From JAXMCK01 sp046349395 (GTDB lineage Bacteria > Pseudomonadota > Alphaproteobacteria > Geminicoccales > Geminicoccaceae), in NCBI GenBank assembly GCA_046349395.1, contig JAXMCK010000006.1:682001-746000 (forward strand): a stretch of 64,000 bases of DNA, given 5' to 3'. The notes beneath the pieces are model-generated. The model did no database searches. It was not told the DNA's origin and saw only the letters and a list, made by a program, of their open reading frames with translations. Positions 52,925 through 61,351 of the stretch are shown in pieces (the first letter of the stretch is position 1; each line of letters starts with the position of its first letter). Made by a program: the position numbers and the translations under genes.

Positions 52925-52938
52925 TTGACCCAGATCAA
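52925..52938. promoter_or_regulatory. FNR/FixK/Crp-Fnr-type operator
   Basis: TTGAC-CCAG-ATCAA matches the FNR/FixK consensus TTGAT-N4-ATCAA at 9 of 10 conserved bases. It is nearly symmetric, so it may act in either direction. Leftwards it would serve the candidate small RNA. Rightwards a CATAAC at 52957-52962 could give an antisense transcript of the spike gene. Confidence 0.6.
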
Positions 52939-52972
52939 GGCGACCTCCGGCTGGCGCATAACACTCGTGCAA

Positions 52973-55366
52973 CTAACGCAACCCATGGATGAACACCTCG
53001 CCGGTGGTGGCATCCGTCTTCCGAATCGTGACCTGCCTCGATTCCCATAGCGCCAGGTCGTACTGGTAGAAAGGCTGGTTATCGGCGCGATTGTACTGGG
53101 TCACGCCGGCAGCCGTCGTCGGCACGCGGAGCTGCATCGGTGCCGTCCCGGTCGTGCCAGCATCCGCCCGGATCGTGACCGGGGCGGTGCCGACCCTGAC
53201 GATCTCCAGCTCCACGACGTCTTCTGTCGTTTCCGTCGGCCACAGCCCGTAGGGCACGGTCACGACGATGCCCAAGGTGCCGTGGTTGCAGCGGTGCAGT
53301 TCGCCGAGGTGGGCGGTCGTTACCGTATAGCTGGCGTTTCGCTCCCGATGGCGCTTGGCATAGGTCGGGGTCAGGTCGGCATCGGGATAGATGCCGAGCA
53401 GATAGACGTCGTTGGCCGATGTGACGACGACCTCGACCATCTGGAACTGCTTGGCGATCGTGACCCGCCCGCCCGGCGAGCGCAGCACCGCACCGCCGGA
53501 CACGGCGAACCGGACGCCTCCCGAACCCTGGCGGATGACCCAGAAGCGCCTCGCACCTTGGCCGGCGGTGACAAGCCCCGCCGGCACCGTCACCGTGATC
53601 TCGGCGGCGTTGTTGATGCGATGGATCTTGCCGAAGTCCGCACCGCTTATCGCGACGGCAAGATTGCGCTCGCGCTCCGGCACCGCCCCCCGGCTCACCG
53701 CGACCGGGACAGCGTCGCCATTGTTCAAGCGAGCATAGATGCCATTGCCCAGCCAGAACTCGCCGGTCGACGGCAGGGCAGCGCTGGACGTCGCGTACCA
53801 GAGCAGCCCATCGATCGGCCGCACCGGCTGCGTGTTGCGGGCCTTGAGCGCCAAGGGATCGTTGACCTGCACCCGGGCAAGCTCACCCCGCGTGTCACCC
53901 TCGCCGTTACCGAACTCCAGGCGCACATCGGTGAGCGGCGTGACGCCATCGTCGGGATCGAGGGCGCCGTTGGCGATCGGGCGGGTGAGTTTCGCGCTCT
54001 GCTTGCTGCTGTGCTCGATCAGGAGGCCCCGATAGGGCTTATCCTGGCTCGGATGCCCGTCGGCATTGACCTGCTGTGCCCCTTTCTGATCGCTGGTGAT
54101 CAGCAGCACGTCCTTGTCCCGCGAGCGGAACTGGATCGAGGGCTGGCGATACTGGTCGCAGATCCAGACCCCCTGGAGAAACGCATCGCCGTCCTGGGCC
54201 CTGCCACCGTCGCCCGAGCCGTTCCCGGGCATGATCGGACCGAAATTGTCGCAGCCGAGGAAGGAGGTGCGGATCACCGACCGGTCGAGGCCGGGCTGGC
54301 TGTTGCTGTCCTGGTACGCCGCAGTGCCGGGATAGTGGACGAAACAGCCGATGAAGCTGTTGTTCGTGTTGGCGCCGGTGCCACCCCCTGCCCCGAGACC
54401 GCGCTCCTCGAACGCGATGTCGACCACTTCCACGTCGCAGAGCATGGCGACGACGCGACATGCTCCTTCCAGCTTGATGCCGCGCGTGCCGGCGAGGGCG
54501 GTCTGGCCCGCGCCCCCAGCCGGCGCATTCACCTGCACGCGCTGGATGAGGACGTTGTTGACCAGACGCTTCGGCGTGTAGCTGTCGTTGCCCTTGAGGT
54601 AGACGGCCGTGGTGTTGGGCGACCAGAGCTTCAGCGACACCTCCTGGATGAGGCTGTCGCCGTAGTTGGCGTCGTTGAAGGCCCGGTAACGAATGCCGTT
54701 GGCATTCAGCACATGGGCCGAGCCGCCGCCATATCCTCCCTGCATCTCCTTGATCACGCACTCGTTCGCGTCGACCAGATCGATGCACCAGCCGTCCGGA
54801 TCCGCCTCGCCCAGCGGCGCCGAACCGCCGGCAAAGAGCAGATCCTTGCAGCGGAACTCGTGGCCCCAGACCCGGATGCCGCCCTTGGCCATCCGGATCG
54901 TGACTCCGCTGAGCGACGACCGGTTCCAGTCGGTCGTGGCCGTCGTGTCCACTCGATAGGCACCTTCGTTGCGATTGAAGGTGAAGGCGCGGTCTCCCTC
55001 AGCGAGAATGATGGCGTTGTCCCGACCCGCACCGATCAGCGCTCGACGCGGCTTGACCTGTACCTCGCGGGAGAGCCGGTAGGTCCCCGGGGGCACGTGA
55101 ACGCGGCGGTGATCGGCCAATGCAGCCTCGAACGCGGCGACATCATCCGTCGTGCCGTCGCCCACCGCACCGTAGTCGCGTACCGAGATCTGCTCGCCCA
55201 GCTTGGCGGCGATGGTCCGCTGCGGGCGGCCCACCACCGGGGCGAACGGCAAGGCGGCGAGACTGGCACGCCGGGTTCGGTTGGTTCCGGTCGTCGACAC
55301 CAGGATCTGGTCGCCGGTATCGAGGATGTTCGCTGCCGGCAGCTCATGGATCTGTTTAGCGGCCAT
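52973..55366 (-). CDS. Tailspike-like beta-helix protein (pectate lyase superfamily)
   Basis: Phage-type receptor-binding or depolymerase protein, 797 residues. The N terminus (KQIHELPAANILDTGDQILV, then RRASLAALP) is the adapter pattern seen in many tail fibres. From about residue 60 the pectate-lyase-3 motif VRDYGAVGDGTTDDVAAFEAAL begins a right-handed beta-helix (to about residue 400). The C-terminal half has repeated Ig/beta-sandwich-like stretches (about 560-660 and 690-797: FGKIHRIN...EITVTVPAGL and LGELHRCN...GIVVTVPYGL). No other virion genes are nearby except the two small genes upstream. A host-encoded surface glycan hydrolase is the alternative. Confidence 0.75.
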   Translation of the reverse strand: MAAKQIHELPAANILDTGDQILVSTTGTNRTRRASLAALPFAPVVGRPQRTIAAKLGEQISVRDYGAVGDGTTDDVAAFEAALADHRRVHVPPGTYRLSREVQVKPRRALIGAGRDNAIILAEGDRAFTFNRNEGAYRVDTTATTDWNRSSLSGVTIRMAKGGIRVWGHEFRCKDLLFAGGSAPLGEADPDGWCIDLVDANECVIKEMQGGYGGGSAHVLNANGIRYRAFNDANYGDSLIQEVSLKLWSPNTTAVYLKGNDSYTPKRLVNNVLIQRVQVNAPAGGAGQTALAGTRGIKLEGACRVVAMLCDVEVVDIAFEERGLGAGGGTGANTNNSFIGCFVHYPGTAAYQDSNSQPGLDRSVIRTSFLGCDNFGPIMPGNGSGDGGRAQDGDAFLQGVWICDQYRQPSIQFRSRDKDVLLITSDQKGAQQVNADGHPSQDKPYRGLLIEHSSKQSAKLTRPIANGALDPDDGVTPLTDVRLEFGNGEGDTRGELARVQVNDPLALKARNTQPVRPIDGLLWYATSSAALPSTGEFWLGNGIYARLNNGDAVPVAVSRGAVPERERNLAVAISGADFGKIHRINNAAEITVTVPAGLVTAGQGARRFWVIRQGSGGVRFAVSGGAVLRSPGGRVTIAKQFQMVEVVVTSANDVYLLGIYPDADLTPTYAKRHRERNASYTVTTAHLGELHRCNHGTLGIVVTVPYGLWPTETTEDVVELEIVRVGTAPVTIRADAGTTGTAPMQLRVPTTAAGVTQYNRADNQPFYQYDLALWESRQVTIRKTDATTGEVFIHGLR

Positions 55367-55517
55367 CGGCCGTCTCCACGGCTAACGAACTCCCGTCGTC
55401 GAGCGCCACCAGCTCGCCGAGATCGGTGGCCAGCAGGGTGTCTGAGCCCGGAGGTGGCGGCAGCAGCGTGCCGCTCCCTCCCGGGGCGATGGACAGCCTC
55501 AGGCTGTAGACTGTCAT
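55356..55517 (-). CDS. Small hypothetical protein of the spike module (53 aa)
   Basis: A 53-residue frame from ATG 55517 whose stop overlaps the spike start by 11 nt. It reads MTVYSLRLSIAPGG, then a run of prolines, SDTLLATDLGELVALDDGSS and ends in ADGR. This is a beta-rich, acidic pattern like short phage structural proteins. It lies between two co-oriented genes with tight spacing, which supports it being real. No family is recognised. Confidence 0.55.
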   Translation of the reverse strand: MTVYSLRLSIAPGGSGTLLPPPPGSDTLLATDLGELVALDDGSSLAVETADGR

Positions 55518-55536
55518 CGCCAAGCGCAGCGGCATC

Positions 55537-55863
55537 TCAGATGCGTCCGATCACGTAGGCCGTGCAGGGCTGATCGTCGGCAATGAACGCGACGTACTGC
55601 TCCCCGCGTCGCAGAGGCACGTCCAGATACTGCATGGGCGCCAGGAAGGGGCTGCTCTCCTGGTCGGCGGTCACGGTCTCGTCCCCGATCTCGAACCGGC
55701 ACGGCCCGGTGGCCAACAGCGTGACCACCTCGATGTCGGAGGCGACCGGCGCTTCGTTACGGGTCGACGTGGTGCCGACCACGATCTTCTGGGTGCCGCG
55801 ATAGTCGAACCCGAGGATGGTGATCGGGTGTCCGTTGTCGTCCATCGGCAACAAGACGCTCAT
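55537..55863 (-). CDS. Hypothetical phage-like structural protein (108 aa)
   Basis: Protein of 108 residues from ATG 55863, predicted all-beta. The pattern VVTLLATGPCRFEIGDETVTADQESSPFLAP...LDVPLRRGEQYVAFI resembles small phage virion proteins with a jelly-roll-like repeat. It has no export signal. It is the first gene of the three-gene spike unit and follows a perfect TATAAT. Function is unknown; a spike-attachment or head-decoration role is possible. Confidence 0.65.
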   Translation of the reverse strand: MSVLLPMDDNGHPITILGFDYRGTQKIVVGTTSTRNEAPVASDIEVVTLLATGPCRFEIGDETVTADQESSPFLAPMQYLDVPLRRGEQYVAFIADDQPCTAYVIGRI

Positions 55864-55915
55864 GGCTGTGATCCAACCTCTCCGTGCGCGCGGGATGCGG
55901 CACGTGTGGAGAGCC

Positions 55916-55944
55916 ATTATAGGGTGAAATTCCTATTGCGGGAA
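55916..55944 (-). promoter_or_regulatory. Promoter of the spike module
   Basis: Minus-strand perfect -10 TATAAT (55921-55916), rare in this GC-rich DNA. The -35 at 17-nt spacing is weak (TTCCCG, 55944-55939). It lies 53 nt before the ATG at 55863, so the module should be expressed from its own promoter. Confidence 0.55.
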
Positions 55945-56038
55945 GATTCTTCTACGCCGCTGTGGATCGAATGCGACTTCGCGGCCCTGGATGGGTCTGT
56001 CATAGTGTCCACGTCAGGAACCGCGACGCTGACGGGCC

Positions 56039-57253
56039 ATGAATGGCGAAACCCGGCTGCTGATCTACAGCCACGACAGCTTCGGACTCGGCCATCTGCG
56101 TCGATGTCGCGTCATCGCGCATCATCTCGTCGGCCGCTTCAAGCGCCTTTCCGTGCTCATCCTGTCGGGCTCGCCGATCATCGGCAGCTTCGATTTCAAG
56201 TCGCGTGTCGACTTCGTGCGTGTTCCGGGCGTCATCAAGCTACGCAACGGCGACTACACCTCGCTGGCGCTGCATCTGGATATAGACAAGACCTTGGAAA
56301 TTCGCAGCTCCATCATCCACCATACAGCGGAAATATTTGAGCCCAATCTGTTTCTGGTGGACAAGGAACCGCTCGGACTGCGCGGTGAAGTCCGTTCCAC
56401 ATTGGAGATGATGAAGCGGCGGGGTGTCCGATGTGTCCTGGGCTTGCGGGACATCATGGACGAACCCAATCAACTCATGGACGAGTGGCACAGGAAGTCG
56501 GTCTACCCGGCCCTGGAAAACCTATACGACGAGATCTGGGTGTACGGCCTGCCGGAGATGTTCGATCCGGTCAGCGAATTGCCGGGCTTCGGAGCCTTCT
56601 CGCACAAGCTCCGCTACACGGGATATCTGCACCGAACGGCCAGCGAAGGCTCCGTCGTCGCCGATCCGGTGCTCCCGGCCCGGGATTTCATTCTCGTCAC
56701 CACCGGGGGAGGGGGCGACGGCGCGGAGCTGATCGACTGGGTCATCTCGGCGTATGAGGCCGATCCCGGCATACCTTGGGATGCCTTTCTCGTCTTCGGG
56801 CCGTTCATGCCGGCGGAACAACGCGCCGCCTTTCAGGAGCGAGTCGCACGTTGCCCCCGGCTTCGCGCCACAACCTTCGAGGCTCGGGTCGAACCCCTGT
56901 TCGCGAAAGCCGTCGGCGTCGTCGGGATGGGCGGCTACAACACGTTCTGCGAGATACTCTCCTTCGGTAAGCCCGCCCTGCTGGTCCCTCGCGTCAGGCC
57001 GCGGCTCGAGCAGTACATCCGAGCCGAGCGCGCCTCGAGCCTCGGTCTCGTCAAGATGCTGGCGAACGACGGCCGACGCGATCCGCATCAGATGGCCGTG
57101 GCTCTGCGAGAACTGCCGTCGACGGCTGTCGCCAGCCGGACCGACCGTGAGCGCATGATGACCGGGCTCGATCGTGTGGCCGAGTTCTCCGCACCCTGGC
57201 TGCTGCCGCACCGGCGGCCCAGCTTCGGCCGCCACCTCCGCTCGATCGCCTGA
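56039..57253 (+). CDS. Glycosyltransferase, MurG/GT28-like (first of the glycan cluster)
   Basis: Predicted GT-B glycosyltransferase of 404 residues. The N terminus LLIYSHDSFGLGHLRRCRVI has the glycine-rich GxGHxRR loop of MurG-like enzymes. The C-terminal domain has VTTGGGGDGAELIDW and GMGGYNTFCEILSFGKPALLVPRV, the nucleotide-sugar binding region. There is no membrane helix or export signal. It is the first gene of a run of tightly coupled plus-strand genes. Acceptor and donor sugars cannot be named. Confidence 0.8.
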   Translation: MNGETRLLIYSHDSFGLGHLRRCRVIAHHLVGRFKRLSVLILSGSPIIGSFDFKSRVDFVRVPGVIKLRNGDYTSLALHLDIDKTLEIRSSIIHHTAEIFEPNLFLVDKEPLGLRGEVRSTLEMMKRRGVRCVLGLRDIMDEPNQLMDEWHRKSVYPALENLYDEIWVYGLPEMFDPVSELPGFGAFSHKLRYTGYLHRTASEGSVVADPVLPARDFILVTTGGGGDGAELIDWVISAYEADPGIPWDAFLVFGPFMPAEQRAAFQERVARCPRLRATTFEARVEPLFAKAVGVVGMGGYNTFCEILSFGKPALLVPRVRPRLEQYIRAERASSLGLVKMLANDGRRDPHQMAVALRELPSTAVASRTDRERMMTGLDRVAEFSAPWLLPHRRPSFGRHLRSIA

Positions 57254-57262
57254 GCTACGAGC

Positions 57263-58489
57263 TTGCCGCGTCACGTCGCCGTGGTCGTGAAAGGCTACCC
57301 GCGCCTTTCGGAGACCTTCATCGCCCAGGAAATCCTGGCCCTGCAGCGTCGGGGCCTGAGGATGACCATCGTGTCGCTACGGCACCCGACGGACGAGCGT
57401 CGGCATGCGCTGCACGACGCCATCGATGCCCCGGTCCTGTACCTTCCCGAGTATCTGATCGACGATCCGCGGCGTGTGCTGCAGGGATTGCTGAAGTGTG
57501 CTCCGCGCCCGCACTTCAAGATGGTGCTGGCCGCGTGGCTGCGTGACTTTCGCCGCGACGTGACGGCCAACCGAGTGCGGCGACTGGGCCAAGCGCTGAC
57601 ACTGGCTGCCGAGCTTCCGGACGATGTCGATTGGCTCCACGTGCACTACCTGCACACACCGGGGTCCGTGGCACGCTACGCCGCTTTACTGCGCGGACTG
57701 CCCTTCAGCATGTCCGCCCACGCCAAGGACGTGTGGACCATTCCCGAGTGGGAGAAGGTGGAGAAGCTCCAGGCGGCGGCGTGGGCCGTGACCTGCAGCA
57801 GGATCAACTTGGACCATTTGCGACAGCTGGTGCCCAAGGTCGACCTCGAGCTCCTTTATCATGGACTCGACCTCAGCGCGTTCCCGGCACCGTCGCGTGT
57901 TCGAGGCTCGGACGAGCCGTTCAGGATCGTGACGGTCGCTCGGGCCGTCGAGAAGAAGGGGCTCGACCTCCTCGTCGAGGCACTGGCGCAACTTCCGACG
58001 GCGATCGATTGGCGGTTCGACCATATCGGCGGCGGCCCGATGATGGCGGCACTCCGTGCGCAGGCAGTCCGATTGGGGATCGCCGATCGGATCACTTGGC
58101 TGGGGCCCGGGACTCGCGCTGACGTGCTTGCGGTGCTGCGCCGCTCCGATCTCTTCGTGCTGCCTTCCCGCGTCGCAGCGGACGGTGACCGTGACGGACT
58201 CCCGAACGTCATCATGGAAGCCATGTCCCAGGAACTTCCCGTCGTCGCGACGAAGGCCGGCGCCATCCCCGAGGTCGTCCAGGATCAAGTGACCGGTCTG
58301 CTCGTGGACGAGAACGATCCGGCAGGCCTCGCGAAGGCGATCGCCGAGTTAGCGCTGGATCCGCAGCGCCGGATCGGAATGGGCCGCGAGGGCCGGCGCC
58401 GTGTCGTCGACAATTTCCGTTTCGAGCGCAGTATCGACCGACTGGCCCTAAGATTCGGCCTGACCGCACAGACCGACATCGCGGCCTGA
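57263..58489 (+). CDS. Glycosyltransferase family 4
   Basis: GT-B enzyme of 408 residues with a TTG start 9 nt after the previous stop. It begins VAVVVKGYPRLSETFIAQEIL, a pattern common to GT4 proteins of exopolysaccharide clusters. The donor-binding half has VARAVEKKGLDLLVEALAQL and DGLPNVIMEAMSQELPVVATKAGAIPEVV with the EX7E-type motif. It is cytosolic. The last base is shared with the next start (TGATG). Confidence 0.87.
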   Translation: MPRHVAVVVKGYPRLSETFIAQEILALQRRGLRMTIVSLRHPTDERRHALHDAIDAPVLYLPEYLIDDPRRVLQGLLKCAPRPHFKMVLAAWLRDFRRDVTANRVRRLGQALTLAAELPDDVDWLHVHYLHTPGSVARYAALLRGLPFSMSAHAKDVWTIPEWEKVEKLQAAAWAVTCSRINLDHLRQLVPKVDLELLYHGLDLSAFPAPSRVRGSDEPFRIVTVARAVEKKGLDLLVEALAQLPTAIDWRFDHIGGGPMMAALRAQAVRLGIADRITWLGPGTRADVLAVLRRSDLFVLPSRVAADGDRDGLPNVIMEAMSQELPVVATKAGAIPEVVQDQVTGLLVDENDPAGLAKAIAELALDPQRRIGMGREGRRRVVDNFRFERSIDRLALRFGLTAQTDIAA

Positions 58490-59649
58490 TGCGGATCGCA
58501 TTCTATGCGCCGATGAAAGCGCCGGATCATCCCGTTCCGTCGGGGGATCGTCGCATGGGACGCATGCTGCTGCGACTGCTGGAGAACCTGGGTCACGAGC
58601 CCGTCTTGGCCTCGCGTTTCCGCAGCTACGAGGGGGCCGGCGACCCGGATCGGCAGGAGCAATTGCGGCAGGAGGGCGAGGCCGAGGCCAGCAAGGTCCT
58701 CGACGCGATGCGCGGGCGGCGGCCCGACATCTGGCTGACCTATCACCTCTACCACAAGGCACCGGACTGGCTGGGCCCGAAGATCGCCAGTGCATTGGGC
58801 ATCCCCTATGTCGTGGTCGAAGCATCGTTGGCCCAGAAGCAGTTTGCTGGACCGTGGCGATCCGGCTTCCTTGCCAGCCGGACGCAGATCGAAGCCGCCG
58901 ACGTCGTGCTGGCAATGACGGCTCGGGACGCTGGGGGACTAGCACCCCTCGTACGCCCCGAGGCATTGCGGCGCCTGCCACCATTCATCGATACGGAGCC
59001 ACTCCGCCAGGCCGCTGCGGAGCGGGCAGGACACCGCAACGCGATCGCCCGCGACTTCCGGCTCGACGGCGAGAGGCCGTGGCTCCTGGCGGTGGCGATG
59101 ATGCGCGAGGACGTTAAGCTCGCATCCTATCGGCTGCTGGCCCAGGCACTGCGAGGCATGTCGAGCCCGAGCTGGCAACTCCTTGTCGTCGGCGACGGAC
59201 CCGCCCGGACGGACGTCGAGGCGTTGTTCGAGGGACTACCAGTCGCTTTCGTCGGGAGTCGGGAGGAGACGGCCCTTCCCGCCTTCTACGCTGCCGCCGA
59301 TCTGTATGTCTGGCCCGCCTGCGACGAGGCCTACGGAATGGCGATGCTCGAGGCCGCAGCGGCCGGCTTGCCGGTCGTCGCCGGGAGGGAAGGCGGAGTA
59401 CCTGACATCGTCGAGGACGGTGTCAGCGGGATTCTGGTGGAGCCCCGCGATCCGCGAGCATTGGGCGCCGCCGTCGATCGGCTACTCGATGACGTGTCCT
59501 TGTGCCGGACGATGGGTTCGGCCGCGGCGTCTCGGGCGAGAGAGCGCCACAGCCTCGACGCGGCCGGGCAGATCATGACGGAAGCACTAGGGGCCGCCGT
59601 CGCGGCGCACCGGATCCGGAAGGACGCCGTCACTTGCGCCTCTGCATGA
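58489..59649 (+). CDS. Glycosyltransferase family 4 (second)
   Basis: GT-B enzyme of 386 residues. The N-terminal part has an early RIAFYAPMKAPDHPVPSGDRRMGRMLLR, typical of a GT4 subgroup. The donor site is in DEAYGMAMLEAAAAGLPVVAGREGGVPDIV. Its 3' end overlaps the histidine phosphatase by 16 nt. No membrane segments are seen. Confidence 0.85.
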   Translation: MRIAFYAPMKAPDHPVPSGDRRMGRMLLRLLENLGHEPVLASRFRSYEGAGDPDRQEQLRQEGEAEASKVLDAMRGRRPDIWLTYHLYHKAPDWLGPKIASALGIPYVVVEASLAQKQFAGPWRSGFLASRTQIEAADVVLAMTARDAGGLAPLVRPEALRRLPPFIDTEPLRQAAAERAGHRNAIARDFRLDGERPWLLAVAMMREDVKLASYRLLAQALRGMSSPSWQLLVVGDGPARTDVEALFEGLPVAFVGSREETALPAFYAAADLYVWPACDEAYGMAMLEAAAAGLPVVAGREGGVPDIVEDGVSGILVEPRDPRALGAAVDRLLDDVSLCRTMGSAAASRARERHSLDAAGQIMTEALGAAVAAHRIRKDAVTCASA

Positions 59650-60218
59650 TCCGGCATGCGATGACGTCCTGGAACGAGGAAGGGCGTATTCAGGGCCAGA
59701 CGGATACGGAGCTCAGCGATCGGGGACGCAGGCAGGTCGAGGCGTGGCGGTTGCCGCAGGGCTTCTCGAAAGTACGCTGCGTCACCAGCCCCTTGAAGCG
59801 GGCGCGTGAAACGGCGCGCCTTCTCGGGCTGCGGGCCGAACGGACCGATGCGCGACTGATGGAGATGAACTGGGGGGAGTTCGAAGGGAAAAGGCTCGTC
59901 GACCTGCGCGCGTCATTGGGCACGGACATGGCTGATCTGGAAGGCCGCGGGCTCGACTTCAGGCCACCTAGGGGCGAGAGCCCGAGGGAGGTGGCCGGAA
60001 GGCTTGCCTCCTTCTGTGCCGACATGGCGTTGGAAGGAGGTGGCGACGTGCTGGCCGTCGCGCACAAAGGGCTGCTGCGGGCGGCTTTGGTGATCGCGTG
60101 CGGGTGGGACATGCTGGGCAAACCGCCGGTGAAGTTCGATCCCGAGCGGGCCCTGCTGCTCGATATAGCTTCCGACGGCTCGCTCTCGCTCCAATCGGTG
60201 GTGGATCTCCGCGCGTGA
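59634..60218 (+). CDS. Histidine phosphatase (phosphoglycerate mutase-like)
   Basis: Protein of 194 residues from a TTG at 59634, chosen because it yields the standard start MRLCMIRHAMTSWNEEGRIQG. The RHA motif holds the catalytic histidine. The second histidine is in VAHKGLLRAAL, and the proton donor Glu is in EMNWGEFEGK. Similar enzymes dephosphorylate small sugar phosphates or phospho-intermediates. Placement inside the glycosyltransferase run suggests a sugar-phosphate substrate, as an inference. An ATG at 59646 is the alternative start. Confidence 0.85.
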   Translation: MRLCMIRHAMTSWNEEGRIQGQTDTELSDRGRRQVEAWRLPQGFSKVRCVTSPLKRARETARLLGLRAERTDARLMEMNWGEFEGKRLVDLRASLGTDMADLEGRGLDFRPPRGESPREVAGRLASFCADMALEGGGDVLAVAHKGLLRAALVIACGWDMLGKPPVKFDPERALLLDIASDGSLSLQSVVDLRA

Positions 60219-61351
60219 GCGCGAAACCGCGATGCCTCATCTGGGTACAGACCCTGCTCGGCACGGGTCATCTACGCCGCGCCATCCTGCTTGCGGAGGC
60301 ACTCGCTGACCCGGGTTGCTCAGTGACGCTCGCGAATGGCGGGCGACCACCGCCTTGGCCGCGCAGCGAGGGCGTCGATCTCGTCCAGCTTCCCGTGATC
60401 ACCGCCGGCCCGCGTGGGTTCGACGATCTTGTCACTGACGAGGGCAGGACCGTCGACGACGACGTCTGGCGGGCACGATCGGACACCCTCCACCGGCTTG
60501 CGGTCCAGACGGACGTGCTCGTCACGGAGATGTTTCCGTTCGGGCGAAGCGCCTTCCGCAGAGAGCTCTTGCCGATTCTCGATCACTTCGGCGGGCTGGT
60601 CGTCGCCAGCGTTCGCGACATCCTGGTGTCGAAGCGCGATCCGTCGAAGATGCGCTGGATGGCTGAGGTCGCGAAGAAGTCCTACCACCGGGTGCTCGTG
60701 CACGGGGACGATGAACTGCTCTCGTTTTCAGACAGCTTTCCTTTCTTCGCCGAAATAGGCGAGCGCGTGGTGCATACGGGCTTCACTGCGAGCCGCGAGA
60801 CGGTTGACCAGGAGGCACCCGCAGCACCGTACGACGTCGTCGTCAGTGCGGGTGGCGGTGCGGTGGGGGAACCGCTGCTCGCGGCGGCGGCCAGGGCTTG
60901 GAGCTTGAATGGCGAAGCAGCAGGCAGGTGGTTGCTCGTCGGCGGCAGTCACCTACCCGAAAGTGACTTCGAACAGCTCCGCGCCTCTCCGGGCGTAGAG
61001 GTCGTGCGGCACCGGGACGACCTCCCGGCGCTGATGCGGACGGCCAGGGTCTCCGTCTCACAGGCCGGGTACAACACCGTCGTCGAAGGCCTGCAAGGTG
61101 GCGCACGCATGGTGCTCGTGCCCTTCGCGCGGGATGGCGAGGACGAGCAGACCCGCCGGGCCGCGCGGCTGGCCCAACGTGGGCTGGCCGTGACACTGGC
61201 GGAGAAGGATCTGACCCCCGAGGCTCTGCTCGAAGCCATCGCGCACGCCTCGGCGCTGCCGCGACCGAGATATGATCCAACTGCGTTCGAGGGTGCAGCG
61301 CGGTCAGCCGACATCATCCTCGCCGATCATCGCGCCCGCCATGGCTGCTGA
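60215..61351 (+). CDS. Glycosyltransferase, MurG/GT28-like (second)
   Basis: Protein of 378 residues from a GTG that overlaps the upstream stop (GTGA). The start CLIWVQTLLGTGHLRRAILLAEAL repeats the GxGHLRR loop of the first GT28-like gene. The C-terminal half contains VVVSAGGGAVGEPLL and SQAGYNTVVEGLQGGARMVLVPF, typical of the UDP-sugar site. The two proteins are paralogs of one GT-B type. It overlaps the next gene by 11 nt. Confidence 0.8.
   Translation: MSAKPRCLIWVQTLLGTGHLRRAILLAEALADPGCSVTLANGGRPPPWPRSEGVDLVQLPVITAGPRGFDDLVTDEGRTVDDDVWRARSDTLHRLAVQTDVLVTEMFPFGRSAFRRELLPILDHFGGLVVASVRDILVSKRDPSKMRWMAEVAKKSYHRVLVHGDDELLSFSDSFPFFAEIGERVVHTGFTASRETVDQEAPAAPYDVVVSAGGGAVGEPLLAAAARAWSLNGEAAGRWLLVGGSHLPESDFEQLRASPGVEVVRHRDDLPALMRTARVSVSQAGYNTVVEGLQGGARMVLVPFARDGEDEQTRRAARLAQRGLAVTLAEKDLTPEALLEAIAHASALPRPRYDPTAFEGAARSADIILADHRARHGC

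Noticed and set aside
52786..52992. 68-codon plus-strand frame in the spike downstream gap
   Set aside because: It runs through the terminator hairpin and the FNR box and has odd composition, so it is unlikely to be translated.
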